Assembly (NCBI GenBank): GCA_963784995.1
Contig: CAWATZ010000003.1
Location: 2,232,001 to 2,296,000 of the forward strand
DNA from: CAWATZ01 sp963784995
GTDB lineage: Bacteria > Planctomycetota > Planctomycetia > Gemmatales > Gemmataceae
DNA: 64,000 bases
Direction of reading: 5' to 3'
Part shown: piece by piece, positions 37,238 to 45,914 of the stretch
How the letters are laid out: each line of letters begins with the position of its first letter
Numbering within the stretch: position 1 is the stretch's first letter
Translations under genes and position numbers: made by a program
Notes under the pieces: generated by a model
The model's database searches: none
What the model was told of the DNA's origin: nothing
The model's input: the letters and a program-made list of their open reading frames with translations, nothing else

Positions 37238-37456
37238 TCACTCCTTTTTCGTGGTATTGACGACCACTGGCGCCGGGGCCGGCTCCTCCGGAGGTTTTCC
37301 GTGGATGGCCTCGTAGACTTCTTGCCGATGCACCGGGACGTCTTTGGGGGCCACGATGCCTAGCCTCACCTTGTCGCCGCGGATCTCGACCACGGTGATG
37401 GTGATGTCATTGTTGATCACGATACTTTCGTTTTTTTTTCTGGACAGTACGAGCAT
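37238..37456 (-). CDS. csrA: carbon storage regulator CsrA
   Basis: The 72-residue protein begins MLVLSRKKNESIVINNDITI and continues VVEIRGDKVRLGIVAPKDVP and VHRQEVYEAIHG, the complete CsrA/RsmA fold with the conserved Leu4, Arg6 and Arg44-type RNA-binding residues. It is a homodimeric RNA-binding protein that blocks or protects ribosome binding sites with GGA motifs. A short Pro/Ala tail follows. The start has AAGGA upstream. No flagellar genes or fliW are nearby. A second CsrA-domain protein is encoded at 54840-55292. Confidence 0.93.
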   Translation of the reverse strand: MLVLSRKKNESIVINNDITITVVEIRGDKVRLGIVAPKDVPVHRQEVYEAIHGKPPEEPAPAPVVVNTTKKE

Positions 37457-37869
37457 CGCCGGTTATCCTTCTTGTAACACGATGCTATCTCTTGAGGTTT
37501 CGGTTCCGGCGTGAAAGGAAGCAAGAGCCAAAACTCCCCTTCGCGCTGGCGAAGATCCGCTTCGACCTGCTGGAACCTGGGCAAGTCTCGGCGATAGACG
37601 TTCAGTCCCTTGGGCTGGAGAGTTGGGCCGCGCGCGTGCTGAGACTTCTTCATCTATCAATCTATCCGTCAGTTACGTCCTCGTCAAGAAGCAAACCCTG
37701 TCCGCGGATCACTTTTTTGCTTTTGTGGCACGCGAGTTGGCCGGCGCAACCTCCTCTCCTCTTGTATTCGCTCGATCCGCGGTTACATTAGATGAGAAAG
37801 GGCAAAGGCCGCGGGAAGGCGGCCTGGAACGAGCAGGAAGCGGGTTTTCTGTTGTCGGAGGGCTGTTTC
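37457..37869. other. intergenic region of 413 bases
   Basis: The gap between csrA (minus) and a small plus-strand gene holds no feature I can support. An open frame on the minus strand (37417-37653) overlaps csrA and has no ribosome binding site, so I left it out. The region probably holds the two divergent promoters. Confidence 0.5.
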
Positions 37870-38025
37870 GTGAGCATCGTTCGAGTGGGCCTGGCTGAAA
37901 CCAAGGGCTTCGCCGAGGGCTATGACGCCATCTTCGGCAAGAAGAAGGAAGAGGACCAACAGGAGAAGACGGAGGCGAAGCAGGAGCAGGAAAAGAAGGA
38001 AGAACCAAGCCAGAACGCCAAGTAA
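37870..38025 (+). CDS. small planctomycete protein with lysine-rich tail
   Basis: I place the start at the GTG at 37870, which follows GGAGGG by eight bases; an ATG at 37792 has no such site. The 51-residue product opens VSIVRVGLAETKGFAEGYDA, then IFGKKK and a Lys/Glu/Gln tail. Short proteins with 'GLAETKxFxxGYxAIFGKKK' are a recurrent planctomycete type of unknown function. There is no signal peptide. The basic tail would suit nucleic-acid or ribosome binding, but this is speculation. A palindrome of family R10 follows 20 bases after the stop. Confidence 0.6.
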   Translation: MSIVRVGLAETKGFAEGYDAIFGKKKEEDQQEKTEAKQEQEKKEEPSQNAK

Positions 38026-38044
38026 TTGCAAAGGCGAGCCGGTT

Positions 38045-38105
38045 CCCGAAGCCGCTTGCGGCCTCGCGCTATCATGTGATCGCGTGAAGCCGCAAGCGGC
38101 TTGGG
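38045..38105. repeat. palindrome of family R10, copy 1
   Basis: CCCGAAGCCGCTTGCGGC and GCCGCAAGCGGCTTGGG flank a 26-base loop. It separates the small gene from the convergent kinase. The arm AAGCCGCTTGCGGC recurs at 47623-47681 and 54515-54571. Confidence 0.8.
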
Positions 38106-38115
38106 AAAGAGACTC

Positions 38116-41100
38116 TCAATCCTCCTCTTTCTCGGCCGGGAGCAGTTTCCCCAGCAGGCCCAGGTCCGCGCCAAAGCCGTCCGAATCCAGCAGCTTGAAT
38201 TGGCCGGGGAGCAGCTTCGAGAAGGCCGGCTCCGCGGCCGGCGGGGTGGCCAGTTTGACCTTGGAACGGCTTTGCAAGTTGTCCGTGAAGTCGGCCCAGA
38301 GTTTCAGGGACATGTCCAGCTTCCCGTGCAGATCGGCGAACAGGAACGAGTATCCGCAGGCATTCAGCCCGATCATCTTCAGCTTGGCCCGCACCTGATC
38401 CATTTCCATTTCCGGAATCTCCAGCCGGATCAGGGCATTGCCCATGGACGCAGGGAAGAAGGCGCAGTTGTTGGCGGTGCATTGGGGCGTCAGGACGCCG
38501 CGTGCCTCCTTGTCGAGTTCCCAGTCGATCAGGTAGCCGCCCAGGTAGGTGGTGACGTTGTCCAGCCAGGCGCTGACCTGCCCCGTGCCGTTCATGCCTT
38601 GCCGGCTGCCCGGCTTGAGGACCAGGAGCGTCCCCTTGAGGGTCGCCAGCAGGTTGCGCAGCTTCACGCTGAAGGGGCGATCAGTCTTGCTGACCAGCAG
38701 GTCGCCGTCGCCGCGAATGAAACAGTTCTCGATCGCTAACTGGGGACCCTGGCCCGCCGGCCGCTCCGGGGCCGCGGGCATTTTCATGACGCCGTCCTGG
38801 TCGCGCAAGGAACAGACGCTGAGGGTGGTGTCGTTCCCCTGCGCCTCCAGGGTGATGACACAGTCTTTCAGAGTGCATTGCCCATCGCCCAGGAAGGCCA
38901 CCAGGGTCTGAGCCGTGAAGCCCCGCTGCTCCGGGCGCAGGCGGATCTCCAGTCCTTCCAGGTGGAGTTTGCCGTCGTGGAGCCGGAACATGGCCGTGTC
39001 GCGCTCCGCGGTTTCGCCCAGAACCAGGATCGGTCGAAAACCCTTGTCGGGCTTGATGGTCAGGTCCATCATCGCCTTTTCCAGCCGCTGCGGCTCGACG
39101 GGCACCTCGCCGTTTTTCTGGATCAGGATGACGTCACCCGGTTTCTTGCTGGCCAGGATGGCCTCCCCGAGGCTCGGGTAGACGCCGTTGCTGGCGACGC
39201 CCACGTCTTTCACGATCAGCTCATTCTTGCGGACCAACGCAGGCAATTCCACCGGCTTGCCGCCCAGAATCGCCTCGACGCCCACGGCGTGGTTGGTGTT
39301 GCCGGTCAAGCGCAGCTCGGCCAGCTGGCAGTCGATCTTGACGGCTTCCTGGAAATGCTGTTCCTCCAGCTTCTGAATGAACTCCTTGTCCTTCCAGGGA
39401 ATGCCCTTGAGCACCAGGGAGGAATCCTGGCCGAGTTTCAGCTTCTTGAGCTGCTCGGCGAAGTCCGTCAAGCCGATGAGCGGTTCGGTTTCGCTGGCCA
39501 CCCAGAAATCCTTCAGATTGTGGTAGCGGTTGTCGATGCCGCGATACCGGACCCCTTCGCGCGTGCCCTTCTGCCGGATCAGGACCGCCTCGCCCTCATC
39601 TTCGGGACCGCACAGGAGGCACTCCTTGACTTCCAGCGCCGCACAGGCCTTGTCTTCCAGTTCAAACACCGCCGAGCGGTCGCTGAGCAGCACCGTGCAA
39701 TGGTCCAGCTTGACCGGTCGGCTTGCCGCTGTCGCCCTTTTCCAGCTGGAACAGGCTGCCATGCGGTCCAAAGGCGCAGTTGCGCGCCAGCAGCTCGACC
39801 GGCCCCTTGCGCACCACCGCTTCCTGACCGCGCGACGCGGCCTTGCCAAGTAACCAGCGCGAGGACGCATCGTCCCTGGTGCCGTAGCCGACGAAGACGC
39901 TGCCGATGAGATCCAAGGAGCAAGCGGTCCCCGGGTCCGCCTCGATCCTCACGCCGGCCATTTGCCGATCCTGGTCCGGGTCTGGAAGCGCCTGGAGGAT
40001 CGTGCAATCGGTGACCACGTGCTTGCCGCCCTTGAAGTAAATCCCCGTCATCGGGGCCCTGGACGCGGCCGCGCTGATTTCCACACGGAGGCCCTCGATC
40101 CGGGACTTGGGGCTCTGAATCGTCAGGGCGGCCCAGTGTTTCAGCCGCTCGGCCCCGTTATAGGTGAGCCGGATGGTTGGCGCGGCGCCGGCCTCCCGGG
40201 GTTCAATCACCACGGACTGCCGGGCCTGGATGAGCAATCCCGGATCGGTGAATTCGCCGAGGATCTCCCGGTCCAGGGTGCCGCTCCACTTGATCACCAC
40301 GTGGGCGGCGTTCTTGTTTTCCGGATCTTGCAGCCACGTCGGCAGATCGGCGATGTCCCTGTTGAAGGTAACCGTTCGCTCATCCGGAGCGCTCAGCGGG
40401 TTGGTTGGAGTCTGGGTTCCCTTCTTCTCGGTGACCGGTAGCGGTGGGTTCGGTTTGGTGGAGGAACCATCCGGGTTGGACGGCTCCGGCCTGGGATGGA
40501 GCGGCGGCGTGGAAGGGCCGACCATGTCGAGGCAGAAAACCAGCACGACCACGGCGGCGATGGCCAGGCCGCCCAGCAGGAAGGGCCGGACCGAACCGGG
40601 CGGCGTGGGCACCTCGGCCTCGACCATCAGCACGCCCTCGGGCACGTCGGCGCTGGTCCCCAGTTTCCGGGCCGCCCCCAGCAGGTGCCGCAGCAGTTCC
40701 TGGGCGGTCTGGTAGCGATCGTTTTGGTTCTTGGCCATCATCCGGGCCAGGATCAGGACGATCTCGTCGGGCAGATTGGACACCACCTCGCGCGGATCGA
40801 GGGGCTTGACGTTCTGGTGGTGGTGCAGCTTGCGAGCGGGTGTCCCTTCCGGCACGGGAGGCCGGCCGGTGATCATGTGGTAGAACGTGCAGCCCAGCGA
40901 ATAGATGTCGCTGCGGACGTCGGCGTCGCGGGGTTCCAGGGCCTGTTCGGGCGAGATGTAATCGAAGGTGCCCAGGGTCACCCCGGACTGGGTCAGGCCC
41001 TGATCGTGCTGCGGTTCCATGCTGCGGGCCAGGCCCATGTCCACCAGCTTGGCCCGGCCATGGGGCGTGATGATGATGTTCGACGGCTTGATGTCGCGGT

Positions 41101-41668
41101 GGACCACGCCGCGTTCCGCGGCATGGCCGAGGCCGGCCGCGATCTGGATCATGTAGGGCAGCGCCTCGGCGACCGGCAGCCGGCCCCGGCGATCCAGGAT
41201 GGTGCGCAGGTTCTCGCCCTCGACGAACTCGAAGGCAATGAAGTGCAACTTCTGATCCTCGCCGCAAAAGAAGACCCGGGCGATGTTCTCATGATCGAGC
41301 TTGGCTGCGGCCCGGGCTTCCTGGTGAAAGCGTTTGACGTTTTCCTGGTCCTGGGCCAGGTCGGGCGGCAGGATCTTGAGCGCGACAAAGCGATCCAGCT
41401 GGGTGTCGCGAGCCCGCAGCACGGCGGCCATGCCGCCGGCGCCGATTTGCTCGATCAGCTCGAAATGGGCCAGCCGCCGGCCGCGAATGTCGTTCGGGGC
41501 CGGCTCGGGAGGCGGTGGCTGGCGGTTCTTGGTGATGATGGTCGGCGCTTCGTCGGTGATCGCACCGTTATCGGCCAGGGCATCCTCACTGGGGTCAACG
41601 TTGTTCGCAGCGCTGGCCCCTGGGTCGGGTGTCTTGGGGAGAGGCTCGTTTTTCTTCAGCTCGGACAT
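38116..41668 (-). CDS. Ser/Thr protein kinase with extracytoplasmic beta-helix-like domain, one frameshift
   Basis: The ATG at 41668 (MSELKKNEPLPK) starts a protein of about 1180 residues. After an acidic-proline linker comes a Hanks kinase: GAGGMAAVLRARD (76-88), Lys98 in VALKIL, HRDIKPSN with Asp192, and DMG at 210-212 where DFG is usual. The activation segment GTFDYISPEQALEPRDADVR is intact. A transmembrane helix (FLLGGLAIAAVVVLVFCL) leads to a long extracytoplasmic part with beta-helix-like text (IEGLRVEISAAASRAPMTGI, VVTDCTILQALPD, LIGSVFVGYG, LKDCVITLEAQGN), ending KLLPAEKEED. The frame changes at about 39720 (GDSGKP to VKLDHCTV). The DMG variant occurs in active kinases, so activity is still likely. 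Confidence 0.82.
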
Positions 41669-41991
41669 GGAATGGTCCAACGGGAAAGCTCCCGCCCCTC
41701 TTCGGTTGTCACTCCGGCAATGTGCCGGCTCCTCTCCACGGCTGCAACTTCTTGTTCCCGGGCGAGCCGAGAGCTGTTGACCGTCCTGCTCCAAGACGTG
41801 AGTGCGCGAGCAGTCCTGAATAGCCCCCACCCAGACTATACCCTCTCTCCCATCCCGCTGTCAATCGAGTCGTTGGCCCGGGAATTCTGGGTCGATCGGG
41901 GGCTTTCGCGCCGAGCCATTGCCGGCTGCCGGGAATTGGCATACGTTCTTTCCCAAAGACCATCCTCAAACTAAACCCCGGAGGTCGTGTC
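41669..41991. other. intergenic region of 323 bases between divergent genes
   Basis: The gap must hold promoters for the kinase (minus) and the secreted protein (plus). A small hairpin (CCGGCAATGTGCCGG) lies at about 41711-41725. The last bases carry GGAGG for the plus-strand gene. No gene was seen. Confidence 0.5.
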
Positions 41992-42669
41992 ATGTTTCGC
42001 TTCCTGCTCCTTCTTCCCAGCCTTTTCCTGGCTGCGCTCGCCCCGGCCGAGGAGCGTCCGGCTGCTCCCGCCTTGCCGTTGCTGTTCCAGGACGATTTTA
42101 GCAAGGGGGCGGACCACTGGAAACCGTCCGACCCCGCCGCCTGGAAGATCGTCCAGCTCAAGGACAGCTCCGCCTACAGCCAGTTCCAGCAGAGCAAGTA
42201 CAAGCCGCCGCACCGCAGTCCGCTCAACTTCTCGCTGGTCAAGGACCTGAGCGTCGGCGACCTTGTCCTGGAGGCCCAGGCCCAGAGCACCACGAAGGAT
42301 TATCCCCATCGCGACCTGTGCCTGTTCTTCGGCTACCAGGACCCTGCCCATTATTACTACGTTCATCTGGGCAAAAAGACTGACGATCACGCCAACCAAA
42401 TCTTCATTGTCAACGGTGCCGATCGCAAGAAGATCTCGACGAAAACCACCGAGGGCACCCCCTGGACCGACGCCTGGCACCACCTCAAGCTGGTGCGCAA
42501 GGTCAAAGAAGGGACGATCGAGATGTACTTTGATGACATGAAAAACCCCGCGATGACGGCGACCGACAAGACGTTCACCTGGGGCCAGGTCGGCGTGGGC
42601 TCATTCGATGACACCGGCAACTGGAGGGACGTGAAGATTTACGGGGTGAAGGCGGAAAAGGGGAAGTGA
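41992..42669 (+). CDS. secreted lectin/glucanase-fold protein
   Basis: The ATG at 41992 follows GGAGG. The 225-residue product has a signal peptide (MFRFLLLLPSLFLAALAPAE) and then strands typical of a concanavalin-like jelly roll, as in DUF1080 (3-keto-disaccharide hydrolase-like) proteins: LPLLFQDDFSKGADHWKPSD, LVLEAQAQSTTKDYPHRDLC, LFFGYQDPAHYYYVHLGKKT, WHHLKLVRKVKEGTIEMYFD and GQVGVGSFDDTGNWRDVKIY. This arrangement usually binds or cleaves sugars. No catalytic residue can be named with confidence. It stands alone in its direction and ends before a family R5 palindrome. Confidence 0.78.
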   Translation: MFRFLLLLPSLFLAALAPAEERPAAPALPLLFQDDFSKGADHWKPSDPAAWKIVQLKDSSAYSQFQQSKYKPPHRSPLNFSLVKDLSVGDLVLEAQAQSTTKDYPHRDLCLFFGYQDPAHYYYVHLGKKTDDHANQIFIVNGADRKKISTKTTEGTPWTDAWHHLKLVRKVKEGTIEMYFDDMKNPAMTATDKTFTWGQVGVGSFDDTGNWRDVKIYGVKAEKGK

Positions 42670-42680
42670 GGGGTGGTTTC

Positions 42681-42726
42681 GATTTATCGTTTCGCGCTCA
42701 CCCGACTCAGCGCGAAACGATAAATC
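42681..42726. repeat. palindrome of family R5, copy 2 (likely bidirectional terminator)
   Basis: GATTTATCGTTTCGCGCT at the left pairs with AGCGCGAAACGATAAATC at the right with a ten-base loop. It lies between convergent genes, 11 bases after one stop and 12 before the other. Confidence 0.85.
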
Positions 42727-42738
42727 GGAACGACCTCC

Positions 42739-43620
42739 TCAGTTCCAATCCAGGTCCCAGATCAGGATGTCGCGTTCTCCCCCGACCGCTGCACGCATCC
42801 CGTCCGGGGAGAACGCGATGGCATGGACGCGCTGCAAGTCCCAATCGAACGCGGCTCGTTCCCGACCCGAGGCCAGGTCCCAGAGCTTGACCGAGCCATC
42901 GGAACTGGCCGAGCCGAGGTTCTGGCCGTCCGGAGTGAACGCGAGCGCCCAGACGTAAGTGCGGTGTCCCGTCAGGCGGCGGACGACCTTCCCGGTGGAC
43001 AGGTGCCAGACGGAGATGCCGTGACCGGCGCTGGCTGCCAGCAACTGGCCGTCCGGACTGAAGCAGAGGCGGTAGACTTGTCCGGCCTCGCCCAGAGCGG
43101 TTCGATGGGTGCCCTCCGGCAGATCGAACAGGTGGACCGGTTGGTTCATCTCGGCCAGGGCCAGGGTCCGGCCGTCGGGAGAATACGCAACCGCCCAGAC
43201 CGAGCTACCGCCGCCACGGAGAGGAAGCTGCGCTCCGCTCGGCATGTCCCACCGGGCCTTGCCCGTGCAGAGTTCCGTTCCCGCCGGATGGAAGGCCAGG
43301 GAGCGGCTGATCGCGTCGCCGCGAGACCGTAACTCGAACGAAGTGGTCCACTTCTGGCAATCCCGGACCATCAGCTCCGAAAACCCGGCCGAGGAGGCCA
43401 GCCACCCGCCCTGTAGGGAACGCCCTCCGTGGCGTTCCGGAGGCGCGAAGGCCAGGCAATCCACCGGCTGACTGTGGCCAACCAGCCGGTCCAGCGCCTT
43501 TCCGGTGCGGCCGTTCCAGAGCCAGACCTTCGGGTCGTGGAAGCAGGCCGAGGCCAGCAGTTCCCCATCCGGCGAGAACGCCAGGGAGCGGACCAGGCTC
43601 GGAACGGGGAGCAGAAGCAT
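42739..43620 (-). CDS. WD40-repeat protein
   Basis: The 293-residue protein starts at the ATG at 43620, whose A is also the last base of the hemC stop (TAATG overlap). It has six or seven WD40 blades: RSLAFSPDGELLASACFHDP, PVDCLAFAPP, WAVAYSPDGRTLALAEMNQP, YRLCFSPDGQLLAASAGHGI, WALAFTPDGQNLGSASSDGS and HAIAFSPDGMRAAVGGERDI, so it makes one full propeller without a kinase or signal peptide. It is probably a cytoplasmic scaffold. Its coupling to hemC and the HIT-family gene shows cotranscription but gives no functional clue. Confidence 0.85.
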   Translation of the reverse strand: MLLLPVPSLVRSLAFSPDGELLASACFHDPKVWLWNGRTGKALDRLVGHSQPVDCLAFAPPERHGGRSLQGGWLASSAGFSELMVRDCQKWTTSFELRSRGDAISRSLAFHPAGTELCTGKARWDMPSGAQLPLRGGGSSVWAVAYSPDGRTLALAEMNQPVHLFDLPEGTHRTALGEAGQVYRLCFSPDGQLLAASAGHGISVWHLSTGKVVRRLTGHRTYVWALAFTPDGQNLGSASSDGSVKLWDLASGRERAAFDWDLQRVHAIAFSPDGMRAAVGGERDILIWDLDWN

Positions 43621-44540
43621 TATCCCGGGCCTCCGCCGAGCAACTGGCGGGCGCCCTTGCCCAGCAGCAGCTGGGCAAGGGCGCTGCCCAGGGCCTCGGC
43701 GTCCTTGAGTGGTCCCTCGGTCACCGCTTCGATCCGCCGGGAGCCGTCCGGCAACAGCACCGCCCCCCGCAGCCACAGGGCTTCGCCCCGCACCTCGGAC
43801 AACGCCCCGACCGGCATCTGGCAGCCGCCGCCCAGGCCGCGCAGCAAGGCTCGCTCGGCCCGCACCGACTGGCGCGTGTCCGGGTCGTCGAGCTTTTCGA
43901 GCAGGAGCAGCGTTTCCCGGTCGCCGGAGCGGCACTCCAGCCCCAGGGCACCCTGGCCGACCGCCGGCAGCATCCAGGCCCGGTCGAGGACCTCCGTGAT
44001 CTTGTCTTTCAGCCCGAGCCGGACCAGGCCCGCCTCGGCCAGGATGATGCCGTCCAGGCCTTGCTCCTTCAGCTTGCGCAGCCGGGTTTCCACGTTGCCA
44101 CGAATGTCCACCAGCTTCAGGTCGGGCCGGCGATGCAGCACCTGGGACCGCCGCCGCGGACTGCTGGTGGCGAGGGTGCTGCCTCGGGGGAGTTGATCGA
44201 AGCAATCGGTTTTGGGCGACACCAGCACGTCGCCCACCGGGCCTCGCGGCGGCACGGCACCCAGGGTCAGGCCCTCCACCGGCACGGTCGGCAGGTCCTT
44301 GAGGCTGTGGACGGCAACGTCCACCTCCTCGCGCAGCAGAGCGTTCTGGATCTCCCGGGTGAAGACGCCCTCGCCGCCGATGCTCGCCAGGGACCGATCG
44401 CGCACCCGGTCGCCGCTGGTCTCGATCTCGACCAGGACCACGGGACGCTGCCCGTTCACGGACCGCAGCAGGTGGGCGACGTGATTGGCCTGCCACAGGG
44501 CCAGGGGACTGCCTCGAGTTCCGATGCGCAGCGGGTTCAT
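43620..44540 (-). CDS. hemC: porphobilinogen deaminase (hydroxymethylbilane synthase)
   Basis: The 306-residue enzyme joins four porphobilinogen units into hydroxymethylbilane in heme and tetrapyrrole synthesis. It starts MNPLRIGTRGSPLALWQANH at the ATG at 44540, which overlaps the stop of the HIT gene (ATGA). Seen motifs: IETSGDRV, GVFTREIQNALL, VDVAVHSLKDLPT (Lys81, Asp82), the arginine cluster SSPRRRSQ, RGNVETRL and Cys240 in GLGGGCQMPVG, the attachment site of the dipyrromethane cofactor. All key residues are intact. Other hem genes are not in the window. Confidence 0.95.
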   Translation of the reverse strand: MNPLRIGTRGSPLALWQANHVAHLLRSVNGQRPVVLVEIETSGDRVRDRSLASIGGEGVFTREIQNALLREEVDVAVHSLKDLPTVPVEGLTLGAVPPRGPVGDVLVSPKTDCFDQLPRGSTLATSSPRRRSQVLHRRPDLKLVDIRGNVETRLRKLKEQGLDGIILAEAGLVRLGLKDKITEVLDRAWMLPAVGQGALGLECRSGDRETLLLLEKLDDPDTRQSVRAERALLRGLGGGCQMPVGALSEVRGEALWLRGAVLLPDGSRRIEAVTEGPLKDAEALGSALAQLLLGKGARQLLGGGPG

Positions 44541-45016
44541 GCAGTTGGTGCGTTCCATCCAGAGAGTTCGCGCCGCAGAGCGGCGCTGATGGCCGGCCGG
44601 TCCAGCGTCCCCTGCTCCAGTCGGCCGCGCAGGTCGGGGTTGGTTTTGGCTCGCTCCAGGGCCAGCCAGACCGGGTTGAGCACGTCGGGGTCGTCCTTGT
44701 AGCGCGCGAACAGGTGCCAGTGCAGGTGCGGCACCTGATTGCCCAGCAGTTCGTAATTCATCTTGTGCGGGCGGAAGGCACGCTCGATGGCCCGCGCCAG
44801 CAGGCACATTTCCTCGAGGTAGCCCCGCCGGACCTCGTCGGCAAGGTTGCTCAATTCGCGGGCGTGCTGTCTGCTGATCAGCACACAGTAGCCCCGATAG
44901 AACTGGTGTGTCCCCAGCAAGGCGACGCTGTGCGGAAACGACCAGACCAGCTCGCCCGGAGGCAGCTGGTCCAGGGCGGCCAGTTTCTGACAGAAGGGGC
45001 ACTCACTCACAGCCAT
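44537..45016 (-). CDS. HIT-family nucleotide hydrolase/transferase
   Basis: The ATG at 45016 (MAVSECPFCQKLAALDQ) follows AGGAGG; the frame from 45037 is longer but lacks that site. The 159-residue protein has the histidine-triad motif VPHLHWHLFARY (His97, His99, His101), with the zinc-like pair CPFC at the N-terminus and GTHQFYRGYCVLISRQHARE in the middle. HIT proteins hydrolyse nucleotide-phosphate or nucleotide-phosphosulfate bonds (Ap4A, AMP-amides); the exact substrate is open. It is the first gene of HIT-hemC-WD40, all with overlapping stops and starts. Confidence 0.88.
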   Translation of the reverse strand: MAVSECPFCQKLAALDQLPPGELVWSFPHSVALLGTHQFYRGYCVLISRQHARELSNLADEVRRGYLEEMCLLARAIERAFRPHKMNYELLGNQVPHLHWHLFARYKDDPDVLNPVWLALERAKTNPDLRGRLEQGTLDRPAISAALRRELSGWNAPTA

Positions 45017-45038
45017 TCTCGCCTCCTTGGCGCACAAC

Positions 45039-45902
45039 TCATTCGTTTTGCTGGGCGGGTTCCAGTTCCTTCTCGGTGGGCTCCTTTGCCTTCTCCTGCG
45101 GCAACTCCAGGACCGGCGACGTCGGTGGAGTGGCGGGAGCAGGCGTTGCTTCCCGGGCCCGATCCTGAATGGCCTGATCGTAAATCGGCCGGGCGGCCAG
45201 GGTGCCCAGCAGCCCGCCCAGGACCCCCGGAAGGAGCCGGTCCGTGGAACCGGTCTCCAAGGCCGCAGTGACCATACCGGCGGTCTTCGCTCGCTTCCGG
45301 GCGATCTCGGCTGTCACCCAGAGGATCCCGAGCGTCGCGCAGAGCACGGCAAGAATCCACCAGGTCAGCGGAGCGGCGGTGGTTTCGTCCGCGGACAGGT
45401 TCTTGTTCAGGCAGTCGCGCAACTCCCCGACCATGTCCAGCAGGGCCGGGTTGGCTCCCTCGCTGTCCCGCACCTCTTTGAAACAACGCCATAGCTGATA
45501 GCGGTCGCGCCAGCGCAGCGGCAGCGGCGCTTCGTCAGGCCAGACCGTGACCTGGACATGCTTGTACTCAGGCACGGCGCTGATCAGGATGTAGACGCCG
45601 TGGAGCCGCATTCTCTTGGCCTCTTCGATCGCCCAATCCCGAAACAGCCGGGCCGCTTGCTTGTTGCTGCGGGCCCGGTCGAGCTGGTCTCGCAGCTTGG
45701 TCGGCAGCTCCTTGATGGTCTCGATCAGCAAGTCGAGGTGGTAGGCCTCGCTGATCTCCTCCAGCTGCAGGTCGGCCTTGTCGATCGTCTTGACCTGAAA
45801 CAGCCCGGCCTCGTCGCGGACCCCGGTGAGGGTCTGCGCGTGCAGCCCCATCGGGCTCACAAGGAAGACAAGACCAACCGCAATCCCACGCAGGGCGTTC
45901 AT
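45039..45902 (-). CDS. TPM-related membrane protein
   Basis: The 287-residue protein has a signal peptide (MNALRGIAVGLVFLVSPMGL), then VRDEAGLFQVKTIDKADLQL, which resembles the start of a TPM domain (VxDxAGLFS), a mixed alpha/beta domain to about residue 150, and a single transmembrane helix (PLTWWILAVLCATLGILWVT). The C-terminal tail is cytoplasmic, rich in Pro, Glu and Ala. It is encoded 12 bases downstream of a clearer TPM protein, so the pair is probably cotranscribed and may act together at the membrane. The function is unknown. Confidence 0.75.
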   Translation of the reverse strand: MNALRGIAVGLVFLVSPMGLHAQTLTGVRDEAGLFQVKTIDKADLQLEEISEAYHLDLLIETIKELPTKLRDQLDRARSNKQAARLFRDWAIEEAKRMRLHGVYILISAVPEYKHVQVTVWPDEAPLPLRWRDRYQLWRCFKEVRDSEGANPALLDMVGELRDCLNKNLSADETTAAPLTWWILAVLCATLGILWVTAEIARKRAKTAGMVTAALETGSTDRLLPGVLGGLLGTLAARPIYDQAIQDRAREATPAPATPPTSPVLELPQEKAKEPTEKELEPAQQNE

Positions 45903-45914
45903 GGTCGGCTCCTT

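Noticed and set aside
37417..37653. A 78-residue minus-strand frame upstream of and overlapping csrA
   Set aside because: It has no ribosome binding site, overlaps the csrA start by 40 bases and lacks protein-like periodicity.
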